Shown piece after piece: positions 48,997 to 57,648 of a stretch of 64,000 bases of DNA. This DNA comes from an uncultured Pelagibacteraceae bacterium (GTDB lineage: Bacteria; Pseudomonadota; Alphaproteobacteria; Pelagibacterales; Pelagibacteraceae): the NCBI GenBank assembly GCA_902633335.1, contig CACPFY010000002.1, positions 62,001-126,000 of the forward strand, in the 5' to 3' direction. The notes beneath the pieces are model-generated. The model saw only the letters and a list, made by a program, of their open reading frames with translations, ran no database searches and was not told the DNA's origin. The first letter of the stretch is position 1. Every line of letters starts with the position of its first letter. Position numbers and translations under genes: made by a program.

Positions 48997-49572
48997 ATGT
49001 TGGTGCTTAAAAAAAAATACTACTTATTTTTGGAAAATACTAGGGGTTTTGATTTAAATTTAATAAAAATTAGGAATAAATTTAATATAATCTATAGAAA
49101 CCAAAACAATATAGAAAGTTTAGAAGATCTTAAAAAATTTAGAATAAGCTGTAAGAAAAAAAATGTAGCTTTTTATGTGGCAAATAATACTGACTTATTA
49201 ATTAAATTAAAAGCTGATGGATTGTATATATCTGCTCATAATAAAAATTTACTCTTGAATAATTTTTCAATGAAAGGTTTTAACATTATTGGATCTGCTC
49301 ATAATCAAAAAGAAATTAATTTAAAAATTACGCAAGGGTGTAAAGTAGTAATTTTTTCGAGACTTTTTGAAACTTCTTATAGCTTTAAAAAAGGTTATTT
49401 AGGTGTACAAAAGTTTAATTTGATCTCTCTAAGAAATATGCTCGAATTAGTTCCTCTTGGTGGAATTAACGAAACAAATCTCTGTAAATTAAAAACTGTA
49501 AAATCTACCTCATTTGCTTGTTTAACACCCATAAAAAAAAAGCCGGCTAAAATAATTAACCGGCTTTTTTAA
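48997..49572 (+). CDS. ThiE/TenI-like barrel protein, possibly not a classical thiamine-phosphate synthase
   Basis: The 191-residue protein follows the ThiE/TenI barrel: ADGLYISAHN in place of GVHLGQ-D, IIGSAHNQKEI like the GxSxH loop, and VPLGGINETNL as the phosphate-binding GGI. The N-terminal substrate strand that usually reads QLRxK is not recognisable, nor is the usual catalytic F-x-T-x-T-K (here SRLFETSYSFKKGYLG). Function may therefore have drifted. The last codons lie inside an intrinsic terminator. It converges on the porin gene. Confidence 0.65.
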   Translation: MLVLKKKYYLFLENTRGFDLNLIKIRNKFNIIYRNQNNIESLEDLKKFRISCKKKNVAFYVANNTDLLIKLKADGLYISAHNKNLLLNNFSMKGFNIIGSAHNQKEINLKITQGCKVVIFSRLFETSYSFKKGYLGVQKFNLISLRNMLELVPLGGINETNLCKLKTVKSTSFACLTPIKKKPAKIINRLF

Positions 49573-49573
49573 T
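49534..49573. terminator. Bidirectional intrinsic terminator at the ThiE-like/porin junction
   Basis: AAAAAAGCCGG (plus strand) and CCGGCTTTTTT about 13 bases later form a perfect GC-cored stem flanked by A and T runs on both sides, so it can stop transcripts from either direction. The stem overlaps the last codons and stop of the ThiE-like gene. It ends about 18 bases from the porin stop. Confidence 0.85.
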
Positions 49574-49590
49574 TTTTTCTAACTAACTAA

Positions 49591-50676
49591 TTAGAATGCA
49601 AGAGTCAATGCTAAGATCGTCTCTGTTACGTCCGTATTGTTCGAGTAGCTGTCATTAGTTACTTCTGAATTTGAAAGTCCTAATGTTGCTCCACCGATTG
49701 TATACGCTACGTCGATAGTAGTGATTTCCATCTCTACATCGCTTCTAGTAGTAGTATTTGCTAAAGCAGCTTTCTTCTTTTGCACTTTTGTTGAACTCTC
49801 TTCAGTGAAAGAGATAGAAAGATTGTCATTTACTGCAAAACCGATTGAATATGCATCGTTTTCGTAGTGTTGAACTGCAGCTGAGTCTTTTGTTGTAAAG
49901 ACACCTTTTTGCTGCGCTGCTGCGTGCAATGTTTCACCATAACCTAATGACACTTGACCAAGTGTGTAGTTCGCTGAATATGAACCACCTTCTCTTGTTT
50001 GTCTGTCATCTACGCTGCCTAAATCACCAAAAGTGTAGTAAGAAGCTTTTAGGCTTAAGCCGTCGATAGGCGCCATAGTTAGTGCGTATTGCTTCATAGA
50101 ACCAGCGTGTGTAACACCTGTTGTAGAGTGAACAGAGTCGTTAGCTGTTCCACCTGCTCTACCTGGAGTCATCGCTGCTTTGAAAGTAATACCTAATGGT
50201 AATACATCTGCTGGAGTGTGGTACTGAATGTTATTGTATGAGTTGATGTTCGCTCCATACTGCATAGTAGAAGTAGTCGCTGAACCTCCACCATAACCTG
50301 TGTCAGAACCTACGCCGTAAGCAGAGTTATCAAAACCGTACTTAGTTGATAATGGACACTCAGATACACAAATTTTGAATGTACCGTAGTCAGTTCCGAT
50401 TGCTACGTTAGCATCGTCCTGTACTGTTGCACCGTCAATGTCTTGTGCATATGACCATGTCATACCGTTGTCAAGTTCGCCAGATGCAGTTAAAGAAAAT
50501 TCGTTAGATATACCAACTCCTTTTCCAGATGCATGCGTACCTGATGTTCCGTCTTGTCCCATAATAGTGTAAGTTGCCTTAGCACCACCAGTTACTGCAA
50601 ACTCACCAGCAAAAGCTGATGTTGAAAGAGCTACTGAAGTCAAAACTGAGAACAATATTTTTGTTAATTTACTCAT
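49591..50676 (-). CDS. Outer-membrane porin
   Basis: A 361-residue secreted beta-barrel protein. It starts with a signal peptide (LTKILFSVLTSVALSTSAFA, cleavage after Ala) and then alternating-residue strands, ending in the porin-type C-terminal Phe (LALTLAF). It is rich in Gly, Ser and Thr and has higher GC and less A/T-biased codons than its neighbours, as expected of a strongly expressed gene. A strong Shine-Dalgarno sequence (AGGAGAAAC) precedes the ATG. The diffusing solutes cannot be read from the sequence. The gene stands alone with its own promoter and terminator. Confidence 0.85.
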   Translation of the reverse strand: MSKLTKILFSVLTSVALSTSAFAGEFAVTGGAKATYTIMGQDGTSGTHASGKGVGISNEFSLTASGELDNGMTWSYAQDIDGATVQDDANVAIGTDYGTFKICVSECPLSTKYGFDNSAYGVGSDTGYGGGSATTSTMQYGANINSYNNIQYHTPADVLPLGITFKAAMTPGRAGGTANDSVHSTTGVTHAGSMKQYALTMAPIDGLSLKASYYTFGDLGSVDDRQTREGGSYSANYTLGQVSLGYGETLHAAAQQKGVFTTKDSAAVQHYENDAYSIGFAVNDNLSISFTEESSTKVQKKKAALANTTTRSDVEMEITTIDVAYTIGGATLGLSNSEVTNDSYSNNTDVTETILALTLAF

Positions 50677-50698
50677 TTGTTTCTCCTTTGTTTAAAAC

Positions 50699-50714
50699 GT
50701 TAATTATAATTAAC
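50699..50714. promoter_or_regulatory. Perfect palindrome in the porin leader
   Basis: GTTAATTATAATTAAC is a perfect 16-base palindrome located 23 bases before the porin ATG, just ahead of its Shine-Dalgarno sequence. It could be an operator, or form an RNA hairpin that affects translation. In AT-rich DNA short A/T palindromes occur by chance, so this is only moderately supported. Confidence 0.45.
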
Positions 50715-50783
50715 AGGATATTTATCTTCCTTTTTGAAGGTGAATTGTACGAAAACTTAGTAAATAACACCAAATTCTAAATA

Positions 50784-50805
50784 GGTGTGATAATTATACC
50801 ACACC
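50784..50805 (-). promoter_or_regulatory. Porin promoter with palindromic operator
   Basis: On the minus strand a consensus TATAAT (50798-50793) lies inside the inverted repeat GGTGTG...CACACC (50784-50805), so a bound repressor would cover the -10 box. A GGTGTT copy follows a few bases downstream. The -35 hexamer is not clear. The leader to the ATG would be about 110 bases, long for this genome, in line with regulated expression. Confidence 0.55.
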
Positions 50806-50881
50806 AAAAAAGGCCCTATTTACCTTCATTTTCATTGGATTTTGAACTAACAATGCTATTTAATGGTCTGAGATCCAAAAA

Positions 50882-51391
50882 ATGAGAAATTTTATCAAAA
50901 TAATTGCATGTTTTATTCTTTTTTCATCAATAGTTTCTTGTGGAGGTTTTAAAAAAGTTGATTCGAGAAAAGTACCCATCTCTGGTCCCGAAAGAGCAAA
51001 ACAAAATGTGAAAGAAGGTCGAGGGATTAGCCTTGGAAAGGCTGTGGGTAGAGGATCTACTAATTATGAATTCAGCACTTCTAATCCAATGTGGAGAGCT
51101 ACTCTTGATGTTTTAGATTTTTTACCTCTTAGCACAGTAGATTATTCAGGAGGAGTTATTATCTCAGATTGGTACACAGATAACTCAAATAAAAATCAGG
51201 CACTTAAAATTACAGTTAGATTTTTATCTAATACAATACAAACAAATAGTATCAAAGTTACCGTACATAGTAAAAAATGCTCTGTTAATCAAACATGTAA
51301 TGTTGAGATATTTAAGTCAAGAATACAAGAAGAACTTGTTGCGTCAATTTTAAGAGAGGCATCAATTTTAGAAAAACAAAAAAAAAAATAA
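50882..51391 (+). CDS. DUF3576 lipoprotein
   Basis: A 169-residue lipoprotein with a signal peptide and lipobox SIVSC; the mature N terminus is CGGFKKVDSRKVP. The body matches the DUF3576 pattern (NPMWRATLDVLDFLPLSTVDYSGGVIISDWY; a C-terminal EELVASILREASILEK). Its position directly upstream of leuS is characteristic of alphaproteobacteria. Function is unknown; by location it is an outer-membrane or periplasmic lipoprotein. leuS follows after 12 bases. Confidence 0.87.
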   Translation: MRNFIKIIACFILFSSIVSCGGFKKVDSRKVPISGPERAKQNVKEGRGISLGKAVGRGSTNYEFSTSNPMWRATLDVLDFLPLSTVDYSGGVIISDWYTDNSNKNQALKITVRFLSNTIQTNSIKVTVHSKKCSVNQTCNVEIFKSRIQEELVASILREASILEKQKKK

Positions 51392-51403
51392 AAAATAATT
51401 TTT

Positions 51404-53932
51404 ATGGACAGACTTAATTTTCAAGCAATTGAAAAAAAATGGCAATCTACGTTTAAAACTGAAAAACTTTATAATAAAAAAAGTGCAAAAAAGTTTTATT
51501 GCTTAGAGATGTTCCCTTACCCATCAGGAAAAATTCATATGGGGCATGTAAGAAATTATACAATTGGAGATGTTATTGCCAGGTTTAAATTTATGAACGG
51601 ATATAATGTTTTACATCCGATGGGCTGGGATGCTTTTGGTTTACCTGCAGAAAATGCTGCAAAAGAAAATAATTTACATCCAAAAGAATGGACAAAAAAA
51701 AATATATCAGAAATGAAACGACAGCTTAAGCTCATGGGTTTATCAATCGATTGGGATTTAGAGGTGTCTACTTGTGATGAAAAATATTACAAACATCAAC
51801 AAGAAATATTTATTGATTTTTATAATAAAGGATTTGTAAAAAGAAAGGAAAATTATGTCAATTGGGATCCAAAGGAACAAACAGTTTTAGCAAATGAACA
51901 GGTTGTAAATGGCAGAGGCTGGCGATCTGGAGCAGTAGTTGAACGTAAAAAACTCTCACAATGGTTTTTTGATATTACAAAATTTTCTGAGGATTTGTTG
52001 CAAGGGTTAGATGAACTAAAAAATTGGCCTGAGAAAGTTAAGATTATGCAAAAAAATTGGATAGGTAAGTCTACGGGTTGTGAGATAAAATTTAATATTG
52101 ATGGGGTCAATCAAAACATTAATGTTTTCACTACTCGTCCAGATACGATATTTGGGGCATCTTTTTTAGCGGTTTCAGTTGATCATCCTATCTGTAAAAA
52201 TTTTGCAAATGATGAAAGTTATAATAAATTTAAAAATGAATGTCTTAAAGTTGGAACTACAGAAGAAGCTTTGGCAAATGCTGAAAAAATCGGCTTTAAT
52301 ACAAAATTATTCGCAACTCATCCATTTATAAAAGGAAAAAAATTACCTGTTTATGTTGCTAATTTTATCTTAATGGACTACGGCACTGGTGCTATATTTG
52401 GTTGTCCAGCTCATGATCAGAGAGATTTAGACTTTGCAAAAAAATATAAGTTGGAAATAAAAGAAGTTGTTTCTGACAACCCTTCAAAACCTAAAAACTT
52501 TGATAAATTACTAGAAGCTTACGTGGGTGATGGCAAAATGATTAATTCTGATTTTTTAAATGGCTTAAACGTAGAACAAGCAAAATCAAAAATTATTAAA
52601 GAGATCGAAAAGTTGAAACTTGGAGAGAAAAAAATTACTTTTAGATTAAAAGACTGGGGAATATCAAGACAAAGATACTGGGGTTGTCCTATACCAATGA
52701 TACATTTAGAAGATGGTTCTATAGTGCCAGTAGATAAAAGCGAATTACCTATAAAACTACCAGAGGACATAGATTTAAATCAAAGCGGGAACCCACTTGA
52801 AAGTCACAAAAGTTGGAAAAATACTTTTCATAAAAAAACAGGAAAGCCTGCAATTAGAGAAACGGATACCTTGGACACTTTCGTGGACTCATCTTGGTAT
52901 TTTTTAAGATTTTGCTCACCCGAGATTAAATCAGAACCTTTTGATATTAAAAAGGTAAATTACTGGATGCCAGTTGATCAGTATATAGGGGGAATAGAGC
53001 ACGCAATATTACACTTGCTTTACTCCAGATTCTTTATGAGAGCATTAAAAAAAAACAACAATGAAATTAAAACAAATGAGCCTTTTAAGGGCTTATTTAC
53101 TCAGGGCATGGTTTGTCATGAAACCTATAAAGACAAAAATGGAAAATGGCTTAACCCATCAGAAGTTGAAAAAAACTCTAATGGAAAATTTTTTAAAATA
53201 TCTGATAAGTCAGAAGTAAAAGTTGGCCCTTCCGAATCTATGTCTAAATCAAAAAAAAATGTTATAGATCCAGAAAATATGATCAAGTCTTATGGTGCTG
53301 ACGCAGTAAGATGGTTTATACTTTCCGATAGCCCTCCAGAAAAAGACATTCAATGGTCTAATCAAGGTGTGAATGCTGCTTACAATTTCTTACAAAAGAT
53401 TTATAACCTCTGCAACATTGTGAATAAAAAAGTATCAAACAAAAATTCTTTTGATAAAGATTTTGACTTAAAAATAAATTCATATGTAAATAAAATTACA
53501 AAATCTATAAATAATTTTAATTTAAATGTAGTGGTAGCAAATGTTTATGAGATTTATAATTTATTTAATGATCATCTTGAAAAGGACATTTCAGATAAAT
53601 GTTTGAAATTAAATTTAATAAAACTAATGAAAATTCTTATACCTTTTACACCTCATATTGCCTATGAGTGTCTTGAAATGTTGGGTGAAAAGGAAATTAA
53701 AAATTGGCCTAAAATTGATAATAGTTTAATTTTGAAAGAAAAAATAAAGTTGGCAATACAAATTAACGGAAAAACAAGAGATATAATTGAAATAGAAAAA
53801 GGTATTGATCAAATAACAATTGAAAAACTATGCAAAAAAAATAACAAAATAAAAGATAAAATTTTGAATAAGTCGATCAGTAGAATTATTTTTGTACAAA
53901 ATAGAATTATAAACTTTATAATAAAAAAATGA
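51404..53932 (+). CDS. leuS: Leucyl-tRNA synthetase
   Basis: Class I synthetase charging tRNA-Leu, with an editing domain. The 842 residues include the HIGH motif ([16 protein letters not shown]), the editing-domain threonine-rich [14 protein letters not shown], and the KMSKS motif ([15 protein letters not shown]). Its TGA overlaps the lptE ATG by four bases. The leuS-lptE-holA-parB order is conserved in alphaproteobacteria. Confidence 0.98.
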   Translation: MDRLNFQAIEKKWQSTFKTEKLYNKKSAKKFYCLEMFPYPSGKIHMGHVRNYTIGDVIARFKFMNGYNVLHPMGWDAFGLPAENAAKENNLHPKEWTKKNISEMKRQLKLMGLSIDWDLEVSTCDEKYYKHQQEIFIDFYNKGFVKRKENYVNWDPKEQTVLANEQVVNGRGWRSGAVVERKKLSQWFFDITKFSEDLLQGLDELKNWPEKVKIMQKNWIGKSTGCEIKFNIDGVNQNINVFTTRPDTIFGASFLAVSVDHPICKNFANDESYNKFKNECLKVGTTEEALANAEKIGFNTKLFATHPFIKGKKLPVYVANFILMDYGTGAIFGCPAHDQRDLDFAKKYKLEIKEVVSDNPSKPKNFDKLLEAYVGDGKMINSDFLNGLNVEQAKSKIIKEIEKLKLGEKKITFRLKDWGISRQRYWGCPIPMIHLEDGSIVPVDKSELPIKLPEDIDLNQSGNPLESHKSWKNTFHKKTGKPAIRETDTLDTFVDSSWYFLRFCSPEIKSEPFDIKKVNYWMPVDQYIGGIEHAILHLLYSRFFMRALKKNNNEIKTNEPFKGLFTQGMVCHETYKDKNGKWLNPSEVEKNSNGKFFKISDKSEVKVGPSESMSKSKKNVIDPENMIKSYGADAVRWFILSDSPPEKDIQWSNQGVNAAYNFLQKIYNLCNIVNKKVSNKNSFDKDFDLKINSYVNKITKSINNFNLNVVVANVYEIYNLFNDHLEKDISDKCLKLNLIKLMKILIPFTPHIAYECLEMLGEKEIKNWPKIDNSLILKEKIKLAIQINGKTRDIIEIEKGIDQITIEKLCKKNNKIKDKILNKSISRIIFVQNRIINFIIKK

Positions 53933-54396
53933 ATCCTAAATTAATATTAATTTTTTTTTCAATTATCTTTTTAACTAGCTCTTGTTCTTATCAAAAAATG
54001 AATTCTATTGACCAAAAAAAATTTGATATCCAAGAATTTGAAGTAACTGGTGGAGCAAGAGAATCTTTTGTTTTACAAAAAAAGATACAAAGATTTTCTA
54101 ATAAAAATAGTCCGAATAAAATTAAAATTTTAGTAGATTTATCAAAAAGCAAGACAATTGAGGAAAAAAACATCCAGAATAAGGTGATTAAATACAATTT
54201 GTCATTGTCTGCAAATATTAAAATTATTGAACTAAACACTAACAAGGAGATTAAAAGAAATCTAACTTTTAGTGAAGTATATAATGTAAGTGATAGCTAT
54301 TCGGCTACTATAAATAATTCTAAAGAAGCAAATAATTCGTTGATAGACAAAATGGTAAATGAAATACTAGATCAGTTAAGAATTTATTATAGCTAA
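53929..54396 (+). CDS. lptE: LPS-assembly lipoprotein LptE
   Basis: Outer-membrane lipoprotein that plugs LptD and delivers lipopolysaccharide to the surface. The 155 residues have a signal peptide and lipobox LTSSC, and the conserved late segment [17 protein letters not shown], which resembles the LptE beta-strand pattern. Sequence conservation is weak, as in the whole family; the assignment rests on the position between leuS and holA. It overlaps leuS by four bases. Confidence 0.8.
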   Translation: MNPKLILIFFSIIFLTSSCSYQKMNSIDQKKFDIQEFEVTGGARESFVLQKKIQRFSNKNSPNKIKILVDLSKSKTIEEKNIQNKVIKYNLSLSANIKIIELNTNKEIKRNLTFSEVYNVSDSYSATINNSKEANNSLIDKMVNEILDQLRIYYS

Positions 54397-54397
54397 A

Positions 54398-55399
54398 ATG
54401 ATATTTAAAAGTTTTGAAATAGAAAATAATATAGAAAAAATCCTGAAATTTAAGTTTATACTTCTATATGGTGAAAATATAGGTCTCAAAGAGATATTAA
54501 AAAAAAAAATTATCAACTACAGTAATGATGCAGATATAATAAACTTATATCAAGAAGATCTAACAAAAAACAAAAATGTGTTATTATCAGAAATTAAGAA
54601 TATTTCATTATTTGTACCAAAAAAAATTATTATCGTTAATCAAATAAATGAGAAATTTTTTTCTGAAGTAGAAGGCTTTCTTGATAGTAAAGAAAATGTA
54701 ACAATTATACTGATCGCAGATTTGTTAGACAAAAAATCAGAATTAAGAAATCTTTTTGAAAATGAAAGTAATTTGGCAGTGGTTCCATGCTATAACGATA
54801 ATGATATCACCTTAAGAAAATTGGTTCAGACTGAATTAAAAGATTTTAAGAATTTAAATTCTAATACATTAAATATGATATTAAGTTATTCAAATTCAAA
54901 TAGAAAAACTATTCTAAACAACTTAGAAAAAATTAAATCTTTTTTTGACAAAAAAGAATTGTCAGAAGAGAGTTTAGAAATATTATTAAATTCAGATAGG
55001 AATGAAATCTTTGAAAATATTAGGGATGCGGCACTAGACGGAAATAAAACGAAACTTAATCATCTCTTTAGTAGTTTTGCTTTCTCAAATGATGAGTCTT
55101 TTCTGTACTTAAACATAATCAACTATAGATTAACTAAACTTCTAGATATACATAAGCAAAATGTCAAAAATAATGATTTCAATGTTACAATGAGCAAAAT
55201 GAGGCCACCAATTTTCTGGAAAGATAAACCTGTGTTCCAGAGATTGTTAAAAAAGTGGGATATATCAAGCGTTATAGACGCTTTGAGATACTTAGGAGAA
55301 ATTGAGAGAAAATTAAGAAAAAATAGCAGTTTGAATAATTTAACAATGGTGAAAAACTCAATTACCAATATTTGTACTAATTCTTGGACTTATTTTTAA
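54398..55399 (+). CDS. holA: DNA polymerase III delta subunit
   Basis: Clamp-loader subunit that opens the beta clamp. The 333 residues show the delta pattern: a central segment where delta contacts the clamp, then ISLFVPKKIIIVNQINEKFF, and a C-terminal RLTKLLDIHK...MRPPIFWKDKPVFQRLLKKW region. It starts one base after lptE. Its 3' end overlaps the opposing parB by 23 bases. Confidence 0.9.
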   Translation: MIFKSFEIENNIEKILKFKFILLYGENIGLKEILKKKIINYSNDADIINLYQEDLTKNKNVLLSEIKNISLFVPKKIIIVNQINEKFFSEVEGFLDSKENVTIILIADLLDKKSELRNLFENESNLAVVPCYNDNDITLRKLVQTELKDFKNLNSNTLNMILSYSNSNRKTILNNLEKIKSFFDKKELSEESLEILLNSDRNEIFENIRDAALDGNKTKLNHLFSSFAFSNDESFLYLNIINYRLTKLLDIHKQNVKNNDFNVTMSKMRPPIFWKDKPVFQRLLKKWDISSVIDALRYLGEIERKLRKNSSLNNLTMVKNSITNICTNSWTYF

Positions 55400-56231
55400 G
55401 TAATCGAGAAATAAGTTCTAATTGATCTAAGTTTTTATATTCAATAGTTAATTTCCCAGAATTATTTTTTTTATTGCGAATGTTAACTTTGAGTCCTAAA
55501 GATCTTTCTATATCTCTTTGAGCATCAAAAACGTTTGGATCAACTGTAAAAGATTGGGATTTTCTTTTTTTTATACTTTCGATAGATCTTGCTGATAATT
55601 TTTTTGATACTATTTCTTCAGCAATACTAGATGCGTTCTGCATACCTATTAATGGTCTAGCTTGTCCTGCTGTCAATTCACCCTGCTCTAACATTGCAAT
55701 AATATCTTTTGGAAGATTTAATAATCGCAATGTATTGCTAATATGACTTCTGCTTCTAGACATCATATTAGCAATTTTATCTTGGTCATAACCAAACTCT
55801 TCGTTTAATCTTTTATACCCATTTGCTTCTTCAATAATATTTAAATCTTCTCTTTGAATGTTTTCAACAATAGCAACTTCTAAAGTTTCACTATCATTTA
55901 AATCTAAAATTATTATAGGTACTTTATGTAAACCAGCTTTTTGCGCAGCTAACCATCTTCTCTCACCTGCTACAATTTCATATGGTTCAGATGATGACTT
56001 ATTTTTCCGAACTGCAATTGGTTGAATAATTCCATTTTTTTTTATTGAATTAGATAATTCCTCTAGCTTACTTTCATCAAATATCGATCTGGGTTGATAT
56101 TTGTTTCTGGCTAATTCACCTATAAGAGCTTTTTGAACATTGTCCTCATTTTTGCTTGTATTTTCTAGCTTTTTTTGATCCCCAAACAAAGCTGATAACC
56201 CTTTTCCTAAACCTTTTTTTTTCGCGTTCAT
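55377..56231 (-). CDS. parB: Chromosome-partitioning protein ParB
   Basis: CTP-dependent DNA clamp that loads at parS and spreads. The 284 residues start GLGKGLSALFGDQ, then IGELARNKYQPR, the CTP-binding block VAGERRWLAAQKAG and a HTH region (ANMMSRSRSHISNTLRLLNLP). A C-terminal dimerisation tail follows. Its ATG overlaps the parA stop by four bases. Two parS-like sites lie in the nearby rsmG gene. Confidence 0.96.
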   Translation of the reverse strand: MNAKKKGLGKGLSALFGDQKKLENTSKNEDNVQKALIGELARNKYQPRSIFDESKLEELSNSIKKNGIIQPIAVRKNKSSSEPYEIVAGERRWLAAQKAGLHKVPIIILDLNDSETLEVAIVENIQREDLNIIEEANGYKRLNEEFGYDQDKIANMMSRSRSHISNTLRLLNLPKDIIAMLEQGELTAGQARPLIGMQNASSIAEEIVSKKLSARSIESIKKRKSQSFTVDPNVFDAQRDIERSLGLKVNIRNKKNNSGKLTIEYKNLDQLELISRLLKNKSKN

Positions 56232-57022
56232 GCTGCACTGCCTATTTTATTAGTTTGGCTTTTGAATTCTTCTGCTAGTTTAAAATATGCTTTACTTCCA
56301 CTACATGTCTTATCATATGTAACACATGGTTGACCGTGAGATGGAGCTTCGGACAATCTTACATTTCTGGGAATTACAGATTGGTATACTTTTTCTTTAA
56401 AATAATTTCTCGCTTCCTTATCAACCTGAGACGATAATTTATTTCTTTTATCAAACATAGTGAGTAAAATTCCTCTTACACTTAAAGATGGATTTAAATT
56501 TACTTTTATTCTATCTATTGTTTTTACAAGTTGTGTTATTCCCTCTAAAGCAAAAAATTCTGTTTGAAGTGGAACTAATATTTCATTTGCGGAGACTAAA
56601 GCCATTATCGTTAATAAACTTAATGATGGAGGACAATCTATAAAAATATTATCGTACTCATTTATTATTTCAGAATTGTTCTTCAGTATCTCTTTGAGTA
56701 TAAAAGCTCTATTTTCATCGTTAGCAGTTTCGACTTCTAATCCTGAAAGATTCACATTAGATCCAAAAATATCTAGGTTGCTAATATTTGTTTTCTGTAA
56801 ACCTTCTTTTAAATTTATTTTTTTAATAAGGAGATTATATATATTTTTATCATCATCATTATTTGACTTTCCTAGACCTGTTGTTGCATTTCCTTGAGGA
56901 TCTAAATCAATTACAAGATTATTTAGACCCAAAATGGACAAGGATGCTGCTAAATTTATAACAGTAGTGGTTTTTCCTACTCCGCCTTTTTGATTAATTA
57001 CTGCTATAATATTCGGTTTCAC
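56228..57022 (-). CDS. parA: Chromosome-partitioning ATPase ParA
   Basis: Deviant-Walker ATPase that moves ParB-parS complexes. The 264 residues have the deviant Walker A (NQKGGVGKTTTVINLAASL), the DLDPQGNATTGLG motif, the Walker B-like IFIDCPPSLSLLT and RNVRLSEAPSHGQPC. It starts 5 bases after rsmG in the standard order rsmG-parA-parB. Confidence 0.97.
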   Translation of the reverse strand: MKPNIIAVINQKGGVGKTTTVINLAASLSILGLNNLVIDLDPQGNATTGLGKSNNDDDKNIYNLLIKKINLKEGLQKTNISNLDIFGSNVNLSGLEVETANDENRAFILKEILKNNSEIINEYDNIFIDCPPSLSLLTIMALVSANEILVPLQTEFFALEGITQLVKTIDRIKVNLNPSLSVRGILLTMFDKRNKLSSQVDKEARNYFKEKVYQSVIPRNVRLSEAPSHGQPCVTYDKTCSGSKAYFKLAEEFKSQTNKIGSAA

Positions 57023-57027
57023 AAATT

Positions 57028-57648
57028 TTATTCTGCATTCAGAATAATTATTTTAGAATTATTATCTGTAATGCTATTTTCTAATCTATACTCATAATTT
57101 TTCATCTGGGAAGCTTTATTTATCTCTTGTTGTGCATTTTTTCCCTTCATAATGATAATTTTATGTTTTTTTACACAGTTTTCACGTGAAATATTCAATA
57201 TGTAGGGTATTTTCCGAAAAGCCCTACAGACTATATAATTAGATTGCACTTTAAGGGAATTCACATCACCGCATATAACTTTACACTTAAGACCCAATTT
57301 TTTTGTAATATTTGATAAAAAAGCAGATTTTAAGGGAGATTTCTCGAATAATTCCACGTGAAAATTATAATTTTGATAATAAACAGCTAAAATAATACCT
57401 GGAAAACCCCCTCCTGATCCAAGATCTGCTATCCCAGTACATTCTATATCATCTATAAATTTGATTAATTGTGCACTATCCAGAATGTGTCTAACCCAGA
57501 CCACATTTTCAGTACTTTTAGCGATTAAATTACGTTTTTTGTTGTAAATTAGGAGATTTTTAACAAAATCATCTAATTTTTTCATCTTAAGAGCGTCAAA
57601 TTTAAAGTTTTGAACTAGAATTCTTTTAGCATCAGTCTCAGTTATCAA
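57028..57648 (-). CDS. rsmG: 16S rRNA (guanine-N7) methyltransferase RsmG
   Basis: Methylates G527 of 16S rRNA. The 206 residues have the GidB signatures [11 protein letters not shown] and the SAM-binding [15 protein letters not shown], followed by [11 protein letters not shown]. It overlaps mnmG by four bases. The coding sequence contains two CACGTG palindromes in TTTCACGTGAAA-like contexts that may act as parS sites. Confidence 0.95.
   Translation of the reverse strand: MITETDAKRILVQNFKFDALKMKKLDDFVKNLLIYNKKRNLIAKSTENVVWVRHILDSAQLIKFIDDIECTGIADLGSGGGFPGIILAVYYQNYNFHVELFEKSPLKSAFLSNITKKLGLKCKVICGDVNSLKVQSNYIVCRAFRKIPYILNISRENCVKKHKIIIMKGKNAQQEINKASQMKNYEYRLENSITDNNSKIIILNAE
57178..57193. 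promoter_or_regulatory. Candidate parS site 1 (ParB-binding)
   Basis: GTTTTCACGTGAAATA lies within rsmG, about 150 bases from parA. It matches the bacterial parS consensus TGTTTCACGTGAAACA at 13 of 16 positions and contains the perfect core TTTCACGTGAAA. CACGTG is rare in this AT-rich window; the only other copy I noticed is 172 bases away. Confidence 0.7.
57350..57365. promoter_or_regulatory. Candidate parS site 2 (ParB-binding)
   Basis: AATTCCACGTGAAAAT, also in rsmG, has the CACGTG core with flanks that match the parS consensus at 11 of 16 positions. It is weaker than site 1 but close by, and pairs of parS sites near parAB are usual. Confidence 0.5.
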
